Below are positions 26,391 through 35,203 of a DNA stretch of 37,236 nt, piece by piece. The position numbers were made by a program, and so were the translations under genes. Below the pieces are notes generated by a model, which was not told where the DNA came from, ran no database searches, and saw only the letters and a list, made by a program, of their open reading frames with translations. The DNA is from Belnapia moabensis DSM 16746 (lineage in GTDB: Bacteria; Pseudomonadota; Alphaproteobacteria; Acetobacterales; Acetobacteraceae): positions 1 to 37,236 of the forward strand of contig NZ_JQKB01000053.1 in the NCBI RefSeq assembly GCF_000745835.1, in the 5' to 3' direction. Within the stretch, counting starts at the first letter, position 1. Each line of letters begins with the position of its first letter.

Positions 26391-28692
26391 CGCGGTTGCC
26401 GATCGCTCGCCAGACCCGTTCCGCCGTCAGCGGCATGTCGAGATGGGTGATCCCGAGTGGCGCCAGCGCATCCAGCACCGCCACCACCACGGTCTGCGGC
26501 GCGCCGATCGCGCCCGCCTGGCCGGATCCCTTCACCCCGAGCGGGTTGGAGAGGGTGGGCAACTCGCCGAAGGCGACCTCGAGCGGCGGCAGGTCCTCCG
26601 CGCGGGGAATGCAGTAGTCCATGAAGGAGGCGGAGAGAAGCTGGCCAGAGCCCGGCTCATAGGCCACCTCCTCCAGCAGCGCCTGGCCGATGCCCTGGGC
26701 GAGGCCGCCCTGCACCTGCCCCGCCGTCAGCAGCGGGTTGATGAGGCGGCCGTAGTCGTCGACCGCTTGATAGCGCAGCAGCGCCACCTGCCCGGTCTCC
26801 GGATCGATCTCCACCTCGGCGCAATGGGCGCCGGAGGGGAAGGCGACGAGTTCCGAGAGGTTCATCGCCTCGGCGTCCAGCCCAGGCGGGGTGCCCTCGG
26901 GTAGGTTGGCCGGGTCGCGCGCCGCCTCGGCGACGGCCGTGAGCGCCACGCTGCGCTCCGTTCCTCGCACCCGGAACTGGCCTTCCGCATAGTCCAGCGC
27001 TTCGGGCGCCGCCTGGAGCAGATGGGCGGCGATGGGCCGGGCCTTCTCCAGAACCGTATCCATCGCCATCACCAGCGCCGTTCCGCCGACATGCAGCGAG
27101 CGGGCGCCGCCATGGCCGTTGCCGAAGGGGATGGCCTCCGTATCGGCCTGGACGAGGCGGAAGCGCTCGGCCGGTAGGCCGAGATGGGCTGCGGCGAATT
27201 GCGGGAAGCTGGTCTCATGCCCCTGGCCGTTGGACTGGGTGCCGAGGCAGAGCTCCACCATGCCATCCGCCGCGAAGCGCACCGCCGCCCATTCATGCGG
27301 CGCGCCGCGCGAGGTCTCGAGGAAGCAGGCGATGCCGAGGCCGCGCAGCCGGCCACGCGCCTTGCTCTCCGCCTGCCGGGCGGCGAAGCCGGGGCGATCG
27401 GCCAGCGCCTCCAGCTCCGCCAAGTTGTCGACGAAGCGGCCGGTATCCATCAGCATCCCGAGCGCGCTGCGATGGGGGAAGCGGGTGACGAGGTTGCGCC
27501 GGCGCAGCTCGACCGGGTCCATGCCGAGCTGGCGCGCCGCGGCCTCGACCAGCCGCTCGGTGAGGTAGTTGGCCTCCGGCTTGCCGGCGCCGCGATAGGC
27601 ATCGACCGGCGCGCTGTTGGTGAAGGCACCCGTCACCTCCAGCCGGATGGCGGGGATGGCATAGACGCCGCCGATCGCCGTCGAGACGGAATTGGTTGGG
27701 CAGGCCGGGCCGTGGGATGAGCAATAGGCGCCCATATCGGCGGCGAGGTCGGCATGCAGGGCGAGGAACCGCCCCTCGGCATCGAGCGCGAGGCGCGCCC
27801 GGCCGCGCAGGTCCCGCGCATGGACGGCGGCCTGGAACTCCTCCGTGTAGTCGGCGGTCCACGCTACCGGCCGGCCGAGGCGCCGCGCCGCCAGCAGCAG
27901 GCAGACATATTCGGAGAAAAGGAAGTTCTTCAGCCCGAAGCCGCCGCCGACATCGGGGCAGTGCAGGCGGAAATCCTCCTCCGGCAGGTGGAAGACGTCG
28001 CGGGCGAGCTGGCGGCGGATACCGTGCACGCCCTGGCCGCTCAGCATCAGGTCGAAGCGCCCGCCTTCCCAGCGGGCGACAGCGCCGCGCGGCTCGATCG
28101 GCGCGGCATGGACGCGGTTGTTGACGAGGTCAAGCTCCACCACATGCGCGGCCGCGGCGAAGGCAGCGTCCACGGCCGCCTTGTCGCCGCGCTCGAAGCG
28201 GAAGGCCTTATTGCCCGGCGCCTCGGGCCAGATCTGCGGTGCGCAGGGGGCGAGCGCCGCGCGGCTCTCCACCACCGCCTGCAGCGGCACATAGTCGACG
28301 GCGATGGCTTCGGCCGCATCGCGCGCCTGGGCGGCGGTCTCGGCGACGACGAAGGCGATGGCCTCGCCCACATGCCTCACGGCCTCGCCGGCCAGGGCAT
28401 GGCGGGGAGGGACGATGATCGGAGCGACGGTCGCCACCACGGCCGGGCAGGGCAGGGGGCCGATGCCCTCCGCCATCAGGTCCGCATGGGTCAGCACCAG
28501 CCGGACACCCGGCATGGCCCGCGCCGCCGTGGCATCGAGGCCAAGGATGCGCGCATGCGCATGCGGCGAGCGTAGGGCGACGCCATGGAGTGCCCCTGGC
28601 ACGGGAATGTCGCCCACATAGCGCCCCTGGCCGGTGAGGAAGCGGAGATCCTCCCGCCGTCGGACGGAGCGGCCGGCCTCGCCCTCCGGCAT
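26383..28692 (-). CDS. Xanthine dehydrogenase/CO dehydrogenase-family molybdopterin subunit (orphan)
   Basis: This 769-residue protein is a molybdenum hydroxylase large subunit (CoxL/XdhB class): an N-terminal a/b hammerhead domain (RFLTGQGRYVGDIPVPGALHGVALRSPHAHA) and a Moco-binding domain with GGGFGLKNF and VDAYRGAGKPEANY. The CoxL active loop AYRCSFR is absent, so it is not a form I CO dehydrogenase. At the expected catalytic Glu (GxGExG) it reads GSGQAG, giving Gln. No iron-sulphur or FAD subunit gene is adjacent. It starts at the stop of the isomerase gene (TGATG). A role in aromatic or heterocycle oxidation is suggested by that neighbour. Confidence 0.9.
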   Translation of the reverse strand: MPEGEAGRSVRRREDLRFLTGQGRYVGDIPVPGALHGVALRSPHAHARILGLDATAARAMPGVRLVLTHADLMAEGIGPLPCPAVVATVAPIIVPPRHALAGEAVRHVGEAIAFVVAETAAQARDAAEAIAVDYVPLQAVVESRAALAPCAPQIWPEAPGNKAFRFERGDKAAVDAAFAAAAHVVELDLVNNRVHAAPIEPRGAVARWEGGRFDLMLSGQGVHGIRRQLARDVFHLPEEDFRLHCPDVGGGFGLKNFLFSEYVCLLLAARRLGRPVAWTADYTEEFQAAVHARDLRGRARLALDAEGRFLALHADLAADMGAYCSSHGPACPTNSVSTAIGGVYAIPAIRLEVTGAFTNSAPVDAYRGAGKPEANYLTERLVEAAARQLGMDPVELRRRNLVTRFPHRSALGMLMDTGRFVDNLAELEALADRPGFAARQAESKARGRLRGLGIACFLETSRGAPHEWAAVRFAADGMVELCLGTQSNGQGHETSFPQFAAAHLGLPAERFRLVQADTEAIPFGNGHGGARSLHVGGTALVMAMDTVLEKARPIAAHLLQAAPEALDYAEGQFRVRGTERSVALTAVAEAARDPANLPEGTPPGLDAEAMNLSELVAFPSGAHCAEVEIDPETGQVALLRYQAVDDYGRLINPLLTAGQVQGGLAQGIGQALLEEVAYEPGSGQLLSASFMDYCIPRAEDLPPLEVAFGELPTLSNPLGVKGSGQAGAIGAPQTVVVAVLDALAPLGITHLDMPLTAERVWRAIGNRVR

Positions 28693-29297
28693 CAGCCGCG
28701 CGCCAGCCGGCGGGCGACGAATTCCAGCCGGTCCTGGCCCCAGAAGATGTCATCGCCGATGACATAGGTGGGCGCACCGAAGACGCCGCGGGCCAGCGCC
28801 CGCTCGCTATCGGCGGCGCGCATCTCGGCCCAGCGCGGCTCCTGGCCGAGTTCGAGCACCGCCTTCCCGTCGAGCCCGACCTCATCGGTCAGCCGGGCGA
28901 GCGTCGCCTCATCGCCCGGGTCCAGTTCATCCTCCCAGCAGGCCTTCAGGATACGGTGGGCGAGGCGGATGGCAGGGGCATCGCCCATCGTCTCGCGGAC
29001 TGAGATGACGCAGGTGGCAGCGGGCAGCTCCTTGGCCGGGAAGTGCTTCGGCTTGATCTGGATGGGAATGCCGAGCGCCTCGCGCCAGCGTGCCAGCTCC
29101 TGAAGGCGGTAGGCCTGGCGCTGCGGGCTGCGCTTCGGCAGCGGCAGGCCGCCGGAGCCGGCGAAGATGGTGCCGAAATCGACCGGCCAGATGCGGAGGC
29201 TCGCGCCATGCTGCGCCGCCAGCGCTTCGATCCGCGCCGCGCCGAGATGCGTCCAGGGCGAATTCAGCGAGGCGTAGTAGTCGATATGCAGGCTCAT
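28692..29297 (-). CDS. DsbA-family 2-hydroxychromene-2-carboxylate isomerase-like protein
   Basis: This 201-residue protein has a thioredoxin-like fold of the NahD/kappa-GST family. The N-terminus IDYYASLNSPWTHLG puts Ser13-Pro14 where DsbA has its Cys pair, as expected for glutathione-dependent isomerases of naphthalene catabolism. The C-terminus GVFGAPTYVIGDDIFWGQDRLEFV is diagnostic. The true ATG is at 29297, eight bases after GGAGGA; the frame is open further upstream to 29519 by chance. It is coupled to the molybdoenzyme gene. The actual substrate may be another aromatic or a GSH conjugate. Confidence 0.9.
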   Translation of the reverse strand: MSLHIDYYASLNSPWTHLGAARIEALAAQHGASLRIWPVDFGTIFAGSGGLPLPKRSPQRQAYRLQELARWREALGIPIQIKPKHFPAKELPAATCVISVRETMGDAPAIRLAHRILKACWEDELDPGDEATLARLTDEVGLDGKAVLELGQEPRWAEMRAADSERALARGVFGAPTYVIGDDIFWGQDRLEFVARRLARG

Positions 29298-29391
29298 GGC
29301 GGCGTTCCTCCGGCTGTGGGACAGTCTGCATGCTCGGGGCGGCCGCGGGAATAGCGCGATGAAGGCCCCATCAAGCGGAGGAACATCCAGG

Positions 29392-30621
29392 ATGAACAAG
29401 AACGGGACGACCCTGCCGCGACGGGTGGCGTTGCTGACTGCCGCAGCCATCTGGCCCGCGAGCCGCGCCCTGGCCCAGGCATCCGACGGGGTGGTGAAGC
29501 TCGGCGTGCTGGACGACATGTCCGGCCCCTTCGCCGATCAGCAGGGCATGGGCGATGTCGTCGCCGCGCGCATGGCGATCGAGGATTTCGGCGGGCAGGT
29601 GCTCGGCAGCCCGGTCGAGCTGGTCTTCGGCGACCTGCAAAACCGCCCGGATATCGGCATGGGCATCGCACGGCGGTGGTACGACCAGGAGCGAGTGGAT
29701 GCGATCTTCGGCATCGGCAATTCCGCCGTGGCGCTGGCCGTGCAGCAGCTGACGCGGGAGAAGGGCCGCATCAACATCTCCGTCGCGGCGGGGACGACGG
29801 AGCTGACGGGCCGCGCCTGCTCGCCGAACGGGCTGCACTGGACCTATGACAACTACGCCCTCGCCCGTGGCACCGTCTCCGCCATGATCGGCGAGGGCAG
29901 GCGGCGCTGGTACTTCATCACCTCCGACTATGCTTTCGGCCACTCGCTGGAGGCCAACGGCATCGAGGCGGTGCGGGCGCTGGGCGGCGAGGTGGTCGGC
30001 ACCACGCGGGCGCCGCTCAACGAGACGGATTTCTCCACCTACCTGCTGCGCGCGGCGCAATCGGGCGCCAATGTGCTGGGCCTCGCAGTGGCCGGGACGG
30101 ACCTCATCAACGCGGTGAAGCAGATGGGCGAGTTCGGCCTGATCCGGCGCGGCATCCAGCCGGCGGCGCTGCTCTGCCTGCTCACAAACGTCAAGGCGAT
30201 CGGCCTGGAGACGGCGCAGGGCCTGGTCTTCACCGAGGCCTATTACTGGGACAGGGACGAGGCATCGCGCGCCTTCGCCGCCCGCTTCGCGCGGCTCCAC
30301 GGCCGGCCGCCGACCATGTTCCAGGCGAGCATGTGGGGCGCGGTGACGCATTACCTGAAGGCGGTGAAGGCCGCGGGCACCGATGCCGCGCCCGCCGTCA
30401 TGGCGAAGATGCGCGAGATGCCCATCGAGGACTTCATGACCAAGGGCGGCCGCATCCGCGAGGATGGCCGCATCATCCGCGACATGCTGCTGATGCGAGC
30501 CAAGCGTCCGGCGGAGTCGCGCGGCGAATGGGACCTGCTCGAGGTGGTGAAGACCATCCCCGGCGACCAGGCCTTCCGCCCTGCCGCCGAGAGCGAGTGC
30601 CCTGCGCTGCGGCCGACCTGA
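29392..30621 (+). CDS. LivK-type ABC substrate-binding protein
   Basis: This 409-residue protein is a type I periplasmic-binding protein of the branched-chain amino acid/amide family. After a Tat-like signal (LPRRVALLTAAAIWPASRALAQA) it shows VKLGVLDDMSGPFADQQG, GIGNSAVALAVQQL and YFITSDYAFGHSLEANG, typical of ligand-binding folds for hydrophobic amino acids, amides or aromatic acids. No liv permease or ATPase genes lie in the window, so it is an orphan binding protein. The ATG at 29392 follows GGAGGA. It is divergent from the isomerase gene (94 bases) and convergent with the CoA-transferase genes. Confidence 0.92.
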   Translation: MNKNGTTLPRRVALLTAAAIWPASRALAQASDGVVKLGVLDDMSGPFADQQGMGDVVAARMAIEDFGGQVLGSPVELVFGDLQNRPDIGMGIARRWYDQERVDAIFGIGNSAVALAVQQLTREKGRINISVAAGTTELTGRACSPNGLHWTYDNYALARGTVSAMIGEGRRRWYFITSDYAFGHSLEANGIEAVRALGGEVVGTTRAPLNETDFSTYLLRAAQSGANVLGLAVAGTDLINAVKQMGEFGLIRRGIQPAALLCLLTNVKAIGLETAQGLVFTEAYYWDRDEASRAFAARFARLHGRPPTMFQASMWGAVTHYLKAVKAAGTDAAPAVMAKMREMPIEDFMTKGGRIREDGRIIRDMLLMRAKRPAESRGEWDLLEVVKTIPGDQAFRPAAESECPALRPT

Positions 30622-30630
30622 CCGCGCGCC

Positions 30631-31281
30631 TTATGCGGGCAGCAGCGGCGCCCCCGTCGCCTGCTGCGCCGCCTCGAAGCTGACGCCCGGCGCCAGCTCG
30701 CGCATTGCGAAGCCTTCGCCCGACGGGGCGAAGAGGCCAAGATTGGTAGCGACCAGGGTGACGACGCCGCGCGCCGTCACCGGCAGGGTGCAGGCGCGGA
30801 GCAGCCGCGGCTCGCCCTTCCGCGTGGTGTGTTCGAGAATGATGAAGACGCGCTTCGCGCAGGCGGCGAGGTCCATCGCGCCGCCGATGCCGCCGCCCTT
30901 GGTGCCGCCCATTTTCCAGTTGGCGAAGTCGCCATTGGCCGCGACCTCATAGGCGCCCATCACCGTCACGTCGATGTGGCCGGAGCGGATGATGGCGAAG
31001 CTGTCGGCATGGTGGATGATGGCCGCGCCTGGCTTCAGCGAGACATTCTGGCCGCCGGCATTGACCAGATGCAGGTCCTCCTGACCCGGCGGCAGTACCG
31101 GGCCGTAGCCGATGACGCCGTTCTCGGCGTGGTAGGTGATGTCGCGGTCGCCGATATCGGTGTTGGAGCAGAGCGTCGGGATGCCGACGCCGAGATTGAC
31201 GATCCAGCCATCCTGGAACTCGCGCGCCAGGCGGTCGGCCATCTGCTGGCGGTCCCAGCCCCTGCTCGTCGTGGCGCTCAT
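30631..31281 (-). CDS. 3-oxoacid CoA-transferase subunit B
   Basis: This 216-residue beta subunit carries the catalytic glutamate in YHAENGVIGYGP (Glu53), which forms the CoA thioester intermediate. Downstream GGTKGGGIGGAMDLAACAKRVFIILEHTT matches PcaJ/ScoB. It transfers CoA from succinyl-CoA to a 3-oxo acid such as 3-oxoadipate or acetoacetate. The ATG overlaps the stop of subunit A as ATGA, so the two are coupled and likely equimolar. Which acid is used cannot be decided; pcaIJ and scoAB are close relatives. Confidence 0.93.
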   Translation of the reverse strand: MSATTSRGWDRQQMADRLAREFQDGWIVNLGVGIPTLCSNTDIGDRDITYHAENGVIGYGPVLPPGQEDLHLVNAGGQNVSLKPGAAIIHHADSFAIIRSGHIDVTVMGAYEVAANGDFANWKMGGTKGGGIGGAMDLAACAKRVFIILEHTTRKGEPRLLRACTLPVTARGVVTLVATNLGLFAPSGEGFAMRELAPGVSFEAAQQATGAPLLPA

Positions 31282-32018
31282 GCCGTGCGCTCCTGGCGGC
31301 GGGCGGTCCAGAGTGCCTCGGGCGCTGGCGGGATTGGCACCAGGCGGTGGACGAAGATGCCGGGGGTGTGGATCTGGTCCGGGTCGAGGGCTCCGGTGGG
31401 GAGGATCGGCTCCTCCACCTCGACGATGGTCGTCTTCGCCGCCATCGCCATCAGCGGACAGAAATTTCGCTGCGAGAGGCGGAATTGCAGGTTGCCCGCC
31501 GCATCGGCCCGCCAGGCGCGGATCAGCGCGTAGTCGCAGGGGAGGGCGTATTCGAGCAGGTACTCCCGGCCGTTGATCATCCGCGTCTCGCGGCCCTCGG
31601 CCAGCTCCGTCCCGACCGCGGTCGGGGTGTAGAAGGCGGGGATGCCGGCGCCGGCCGCGCGCAACCGCTCGGCGAGGGTGCCCTGCGGCACCAGCTCGGC
31701 TTCCACCTCGCCGCGTTCGTAGAAGGGAGTGAAGGGCAGCACATCGGTTGGACGGGTGGCGGCGGTGAAGGCGCAGACCACCTTCGCCACCTGGCCGTTC
31801 TCCACCAGCATGCCGATATCCGGCATCCGTGGCTGATGCGCCCCGCCGGTGGTGTTGGCGATGCAGGTGAGGCGGCGGGCGCCTTGGGCCAGCAGCGCCT
31901 TGGTCAGGTTGTAGGGGGTGCCCGGCCCGGCGAAGCCGCCGAAAGCGATGGTCGCGCCATCCGGGATATCCGCCACCGCCTCGGCGAAGCTGCCAACGCC
32001 CTTGCCGCGCCTGCTCAT
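31278..32018 (-). CDS. 3-oxoacid CoA-transferase subunit A
   Basis: This 246-residue alpha subunit has the CoA-binding glycine motif IAFGGFAGPGTPYNL and the ScoA/PcaI-like pattern GAGIPAFYTPTAVGTEL. It pairs with the coupled B subunit. I chose the ATG at 32018, after GGGAGGAG; the frame is open to 32213 but that part overlaps the tRNA-Gly gene and is not coding. Regulation is not evident; a promoter must lie in the 119 bases before the tRNA. Confidence 0.93.
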   Translation of the reverse strand: MSRRGKGVGSFAEAVADIPDGATIAFGGFAGPGTPYNLTKALLAQGARRLTCIANTTGGAHQPRMPDIGMLVENGQVAKVVCAFTAATRPTDVLPFTPFYERGEVEAELVPQGTLAERLRAAGAGIPAFYTPTAVGTELAEGRETRMINGREYLLEYALPCDYALIRAWRADAAGNLQFRLSQRNFCPLMAMAAKTTIVEVEEPILPTGALDPDQIHTPGIFVHRLVPIPPAPEALWTARRQERTA

Positions 32019-32137
32019 GCTGCTCTCCTCCCGCTTTTGGTCGAAGCGTGACCCGCGCCGGGGCGCGCGTCCAGTCCCGGCAAGAGGGGGGTTGCACGCC
32101 AGGAAAACTGTGGTACACGGGCGCCTCGCCGGACGGT

Positions 32138-32212
32138 GCGGGCGTAGCTCAGGGGTAGAGCACAACCTTGCCAAGGTTGGGGTCGAGGGTTCGAATCCCT
32201 TCGCCCGCTCCA
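32138..32212 (+). tRNA. tRNA-Gly (GCC)
   Basis: The acceptor arms GCGGGCG/CGCCCGC pair fully, the D-arm is GCTC...GAGC, the anticodon stem CAACC/GGTTG holds loop TTGCCAA with GCC at 32170-32172, and the T-loop is TTCGAAT. CCA is encoded. It marks the boundary between the gene-dense part of the window and the sparse, decayed region to its right. No second copy of its 3' end was seen in the window. Confidence 0.96.
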
Positions 32213-32432
32213 TTCGGTCTCAATACAACATGTCTCTCCCGACTAGGGCATCGCGCTGAGGCGCAGGTTTGGCTTGGGTTTCCGCGTTAACCTTGATGGT
32301 GCAGCGGCGGAACAGAGCCGGGTTTTCTCTCCGAAGTGCCAGAGAGTCTCCGGACCTTGAGGGTAGGACGATTTAACTCTCAAGCTCTATCACATTGAGA
32401 TCGCACGATTTTCGGACGGGATGCTTGCACCA

Positions 32433-32515
32433 TATTCAGCGTGGCGACCGCCTGCCGGTCGAAGCTGCGAACCCAATCAGTCTCTCCGCTCCCAAGCTTT
32501 CGCCCTCTGCGGGCC
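32433..32515. repeat. Diverged direct repeat, copy A
   Basis: This 83-base stretch aligns without gaps to 33877-33959 at about 60 of 83 positions (by eye), in the same orientation, 1,444 bases apart. Shared blocks include TTCAGCGTG, CGCCTGCCGG and CCCAAG. The two copies flank the DMT transporter gene. Their origin, whether a mobile element, repeated intergenic element or old duplication, is not known to me. Confidence 0.6.
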
Positions 32516-32540
32516 TCAAGAAACCAACTGCCTCAATTCC

Positions 32541-32571
32541 AGCGGGGCCTATCCGTCTGGCGGATACCGCT
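32541..32571 (-). terminator. Stem-loop after the DMT transporter gene
   Basis: TATCCG-TCTGG-CGGATA forms a perfect 6-bp stem that is extended outward by AGCGG/CCGCT across a 4-base bulge on one side. It begins nine bases after the transporter stop on the minus strand. There is no U-run, so termination activity is uncertain. Confidence 0.4.
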
Positions 32572-32579
32572 GGCATCGC

Positions 32580-33479
32580 TCAGTCGGCCTGCTGATGCGT
32601 CTCCGCCACTGGCGGTACTGCGGGCCGCCGAACTACCAGAGCGATCGCGCCCAACACACAGACCAGGGCCGCTAGGTCGAAGGGGCCAATCGCGCGCTGC
32701 ACGAGCACCGCGCTGCTGGCAACACCGATGCAGGGCACCACCAGCAGCGAGAGGCTGGCCACGCTGGCCTTCAGCCGCCCCACTAGGGGGAACCACGCTG
32801 CGTAGGCGAGGGCGTTGGCGAAGACGACCATGTAGAATAGGCCGAATAGTCCGCGCTCGGCATCCAGGTGCAGGTAGGTCGTGTTCTGTAGCAACAGCCA
32901 CACTATAAGAGCAGGAGGCGTTCCCAGCAGCAGCTGCCAAGCCGTGATCAGCAGCACGGGGCTGCGGAAGCGCAACTTCTTGCTGAGCACCGTACCTGCG
33001 CCGAAGGTACCGCCCGCCATCAGACCCAGCGCCACGCCAAGCCCGTTTGGGCCCTCGGTTCCCGTAGTGCCTGCCAGCACCAGCAGCACGGCCGCGAGCC
33101 CAAGGCCGAGTGCCATCAGGGTACGGCGGTCCAACCGCTCGCCCAGCACCGGCACCGCGAGCAACGAGGCCCAGAGCGGCATGGTGTAGTTCAGGATGGC
33201 GGCCTGACCCGGTCCGACCAGCATCACGCCGGCAATCAGCGCGAAGGGGAAGATCACCATGATCAGCAAGCTGAGCGCGAGCACGCCACGCCACTCCTCG
33301 CAGTGCGGCAGGATACGCTGGCCTGGGGCGCGCAGGCAGAGCAACATCAGCAAGGTCCCGGCACCGGCATTAGCCAGCAGGCGGGCGGTGATCAGGTCTA
33401 CCGCCTCCAGCGTCCAGGCCATAAAGGGATAGCTGAGACCCCAGCAGAGCCAGACGATGAGTAACAGGAGCCAAGTCAC
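32580..33479 (-). CDS. DMT-superfamily (EamA) permease
   Basis: This 299-residue membrane protein has about ten hydrophobic helices in two EamA repeats (WLCWGLSYPFMAWTLEAVD; GLFGLFYMVVFANALAYAAW), the pattern of drug/metabolite exporters such as RhaT/YdcZ relatives. Its cargo is unknown. I place the start at the GTG at 33479, where the first helix begins; the open frame upstream to 33650 has no family character. Its ribosome site is weak. Codon use is less GC-biased than in the rest of the window, and diverged direct repeats lie on both sides, consistent with later acquisition. Confidence 0.85.
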   Translation of the reverse strand: MTWLLLLIVWLCWGLSYPFMAWTLEAVDLITARLLANAGAGTLLMLLCLRAPGQRILPHCEEWRGVLALSLLIMVIFPFALIAGVMLVGPGQAAILNYTMPLWASLLAVPVLGERLDRRTLMALGLGLAAVLLVLAGTTGTEGPNGLGVALGLMAGGTFGAGTVLSKKLRFRSPVLLITAWQLLLGTPPALIVWLLLQNTTYLHLDAERGLFGLFYMVVFANALAYAAWFPLVGRLKASVASLSLLVVPCIGVASSAVLVQRAIGPFDLAALVCVLGAIALVVRRPAVPPVAETHQQAD

Positions 33480-34154
33480 GCTACAGGCTCGTCGCGTCTG
33501 CGGTACGGCCAGGGAAGCGTGCGCTGGTGTTCCATCCGGGCCGCCTTGAGAAGCGAAGATACCCCGACGCGGTCGTGCCGGGTAGGGATGTTGCCGACGG
33601 TAGGCGGGCCGGCACTCGTGGTCCATGGCTTGCGGCCACCGATTGGGCAACTTGCGGGGTGAGCTTCTCGACCGTCGCGCCGGGGAGTGGCAGCACAGTG
33701 TTCAGGCTCGGCAGGAGAGGATTTGACGCAGTGCGTTTGATCGATTTCGTCGATGACAAGGACGACGCAGCTGCGGTTGGGGCCAATGGTCCGAAGCGCT
33801 TACTGCCTCCAGTCGGCTTCCGCGCATCCTGTCGCTCCTATCCGAACCACTTCGCTGGAGCGCAGTTTGGTCTGGATTTTCAGCGTGTTCATCGCCTGCC
33901 GGCCGAGGGTGTGAACCAAATCGGCTTCTCTGCCCCCAAGTTCTTGCACTTTCCGGAGCCCCGTTAGGAGCGGCTTGGACTCTGGTTGCAGGAGGTCGCC
34001 CGGACCATAGCCGCACAGCTGATCCGATCCAGGCACCTCGATGGTACCGATAATGGGAGCTACGATTTTGCTCCCGCGGTGTGACCGGCCGCACAACACA
34101 TCGGAACTGCCCCCAACGTCCAATCTTTCGCTCTATCTATTCAAGGAGCCAAAG
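33480..34154. other. 675-base region without a recognisable gene
   Basis: Several medium open frames exist on both strands, but none shows consistent codon bias, a ribosome site or a recognisable domain. The region holds copy B of the direct repeat near 33877-33959. The final 50 bases (34100-34154) are a short AT-richer leader for the small gene at 34155. Confidence 0.5.
33877..33959. repeat. Diverged direct repeat, copy B
   Basis: This copy matches 32433-32515 in the same orientation (about 60 of 83 positions). Differences include many transitions, suggesting age rather than a recent duplication. A reverse-strand frame through this copy continues openly for about 100 codons, and the equivalent reverse frame in copy A gives a loosely similar peptide, so both may derive from one former gene end. 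Confidence 0.6.
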
Positions 34155-34370
34155 ATGCCGAACGATAAGCAGAAGGGAACCGGGGAGCCCGGCTGGACTG
34201 CGGAGGAGAAGAGCAAGGGAGCTCCCACCTCCAGCGACGCCGGCGAAGCGGGCGAGGCGGTGCCCAAGGCAGGCTACGGCGGCGACGAGCGCGCTGCAAC
34301 GGAAGCCGCGGCGGCACGGGTGGAGGAGGACTCAAAGGGCGAGGCCGGCCCTGAGGATCGTGAGCGATAA
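34155..34370 (+). CDS. 71-aa hydrophilic, probably disordered protein
   Basis: The ATG at 34155 follows AGGAG by eight bases. The protein is made almost wholly of Gly, Glu, Lys, Ala and Ser (KGTGEPGWTAEEKSKG, AATEAAAARVEEDSKGEAG), with no hydrophobic core, signal or membrane segment. This composition resembles small stress-linked, desiccation-type proteins, but I recognise no family. GGAAC occurs 51 bases upstream, but the matching -10 is poor, so an EcfG promoter is not claimed. Confidence 0.6.
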   Translation: MPNDKQKGTGEPGWTAEEKSKGAPTSSDAGEAGEAVPKAGYGGDERAATEAAAARVEEDSKGEAGPEDRER

Positions 34371-34562
34371 CTACTCCGCATCCAGTTTCAAACCTACAGT
34401 CCTGCCGCTAGCGGCTGGCCAACGCATTGCCGGAAGGCCGTAGGCAATAGAGCGGAACTTTGATTGCCAAGGTGGAGGCGATTCAGCCTCGGCATAGGAC
34501 AGCCGGCAAAGACGCGTCAGACCTGACTGGTCTCGCGTCGCCTTCCGATTATGCTCAGGCCC

Positions 34563-35203
34563 ATGCAACAATATGACGCAGTCCTTGTGCCCGGGGGTGG
34601 CCTGCGACCAGGCGGCACCCTTCCCCCCTTCGTGCTGAACCGATCAGAGGCGGCCCAAGCCCTGGCAGGCGAGGCGCCCATCATCCGCTGAGTGCCCACA
34701 CCGTCCATCGCGCCCCACCACTCGATGCTGCGGGCTTTCCGGTGCTGGAATCGGTTGCCGCTGCGGAGATCCTGCTGGCGCGCGGCGTGCCGGCGGCTCG
34801 GATCTGGGCTGAGACGGCATCCCTCGACACGATTGGAAACGCCTATTTCGCCCGGGTAATCCACACCGATCCCGCCAGTCTACGGCGGCTGTTGGTAGTG
34901 AACTCGGAGTTCCACATGCCACGGACCCGGATGATCTTCGACTGGGTCTTCAGCCTTCCCCCAGCCGATCCGCCCTACACCCTGGACTATCATACCGTCC
35001 CGGATTTTGGCCTAACGGAGGTGGGCATTGAGGCACGACGCGCGAAGGAGGTGGCAAGAATGGAGGACCTGCGTCGTACGATTCCTCGCATCGCCAGCCT
35101 TGCCGCGCTGCACCGCTTTCTGTTCATCGAACATAGGGCTTATGCCGCGGGAGCCGATCCCCAAAGCGATGCCCCGCCGGCTGCGGCGCTGGAGAGCTAT
35201 TGA
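34563..35203 (+). pseudogene. YdcF/DUF218-family protein, frameshifted
   Basis: The gene begins MQQYDAVLVPGGGLRPGGTLPPFVLNR, the opening of DUF218 (YdcF/SanA/ElyC) proteins, but meets a stop at 34689-34691. The reading frame two bases along then continues the family sequence: AAEILLARGVPAARIWAETASLDTIGNAYF and LLVVNSEFHMPRTRMIFDWVF, to the stop at 35201-35203. The two halves join cleanly if one base has been lost near 34681-34691. The intact protein would be about 213 residues. It could be a true pseudogene, a sequencing error or programmed frameshifting. An in-frame ATG also occurs at 34551. Confidence 0.8.

Larger units (their letters stand above)
32213..32579. other. Gene-free spacer after tRNA-Gly
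   Basis: No believable gene was found in these 367 bases on either strand. The stretch is less GC-rich than the rest of the window. It holds copy A of a diverged direct repeat (32433-32515) and, next to the DMT gene, a stem-loop. Confidence 0.6.

Noticed and set aside
33527-33967. A 146-codon plus-strand frame next to the DMT gene.
   Set aside because: It has no ribosome site, no domain and overlaps the repeat copy; codon bias is inconsistent along it.
34104-34127. A second EcfG promoter before the 71-aa disordered protein (GGAAC at about 34104).
   Set aside because: At 16 or 17 bases the -10 reads TCTT or CTTT rather than CGTT, only half matching.
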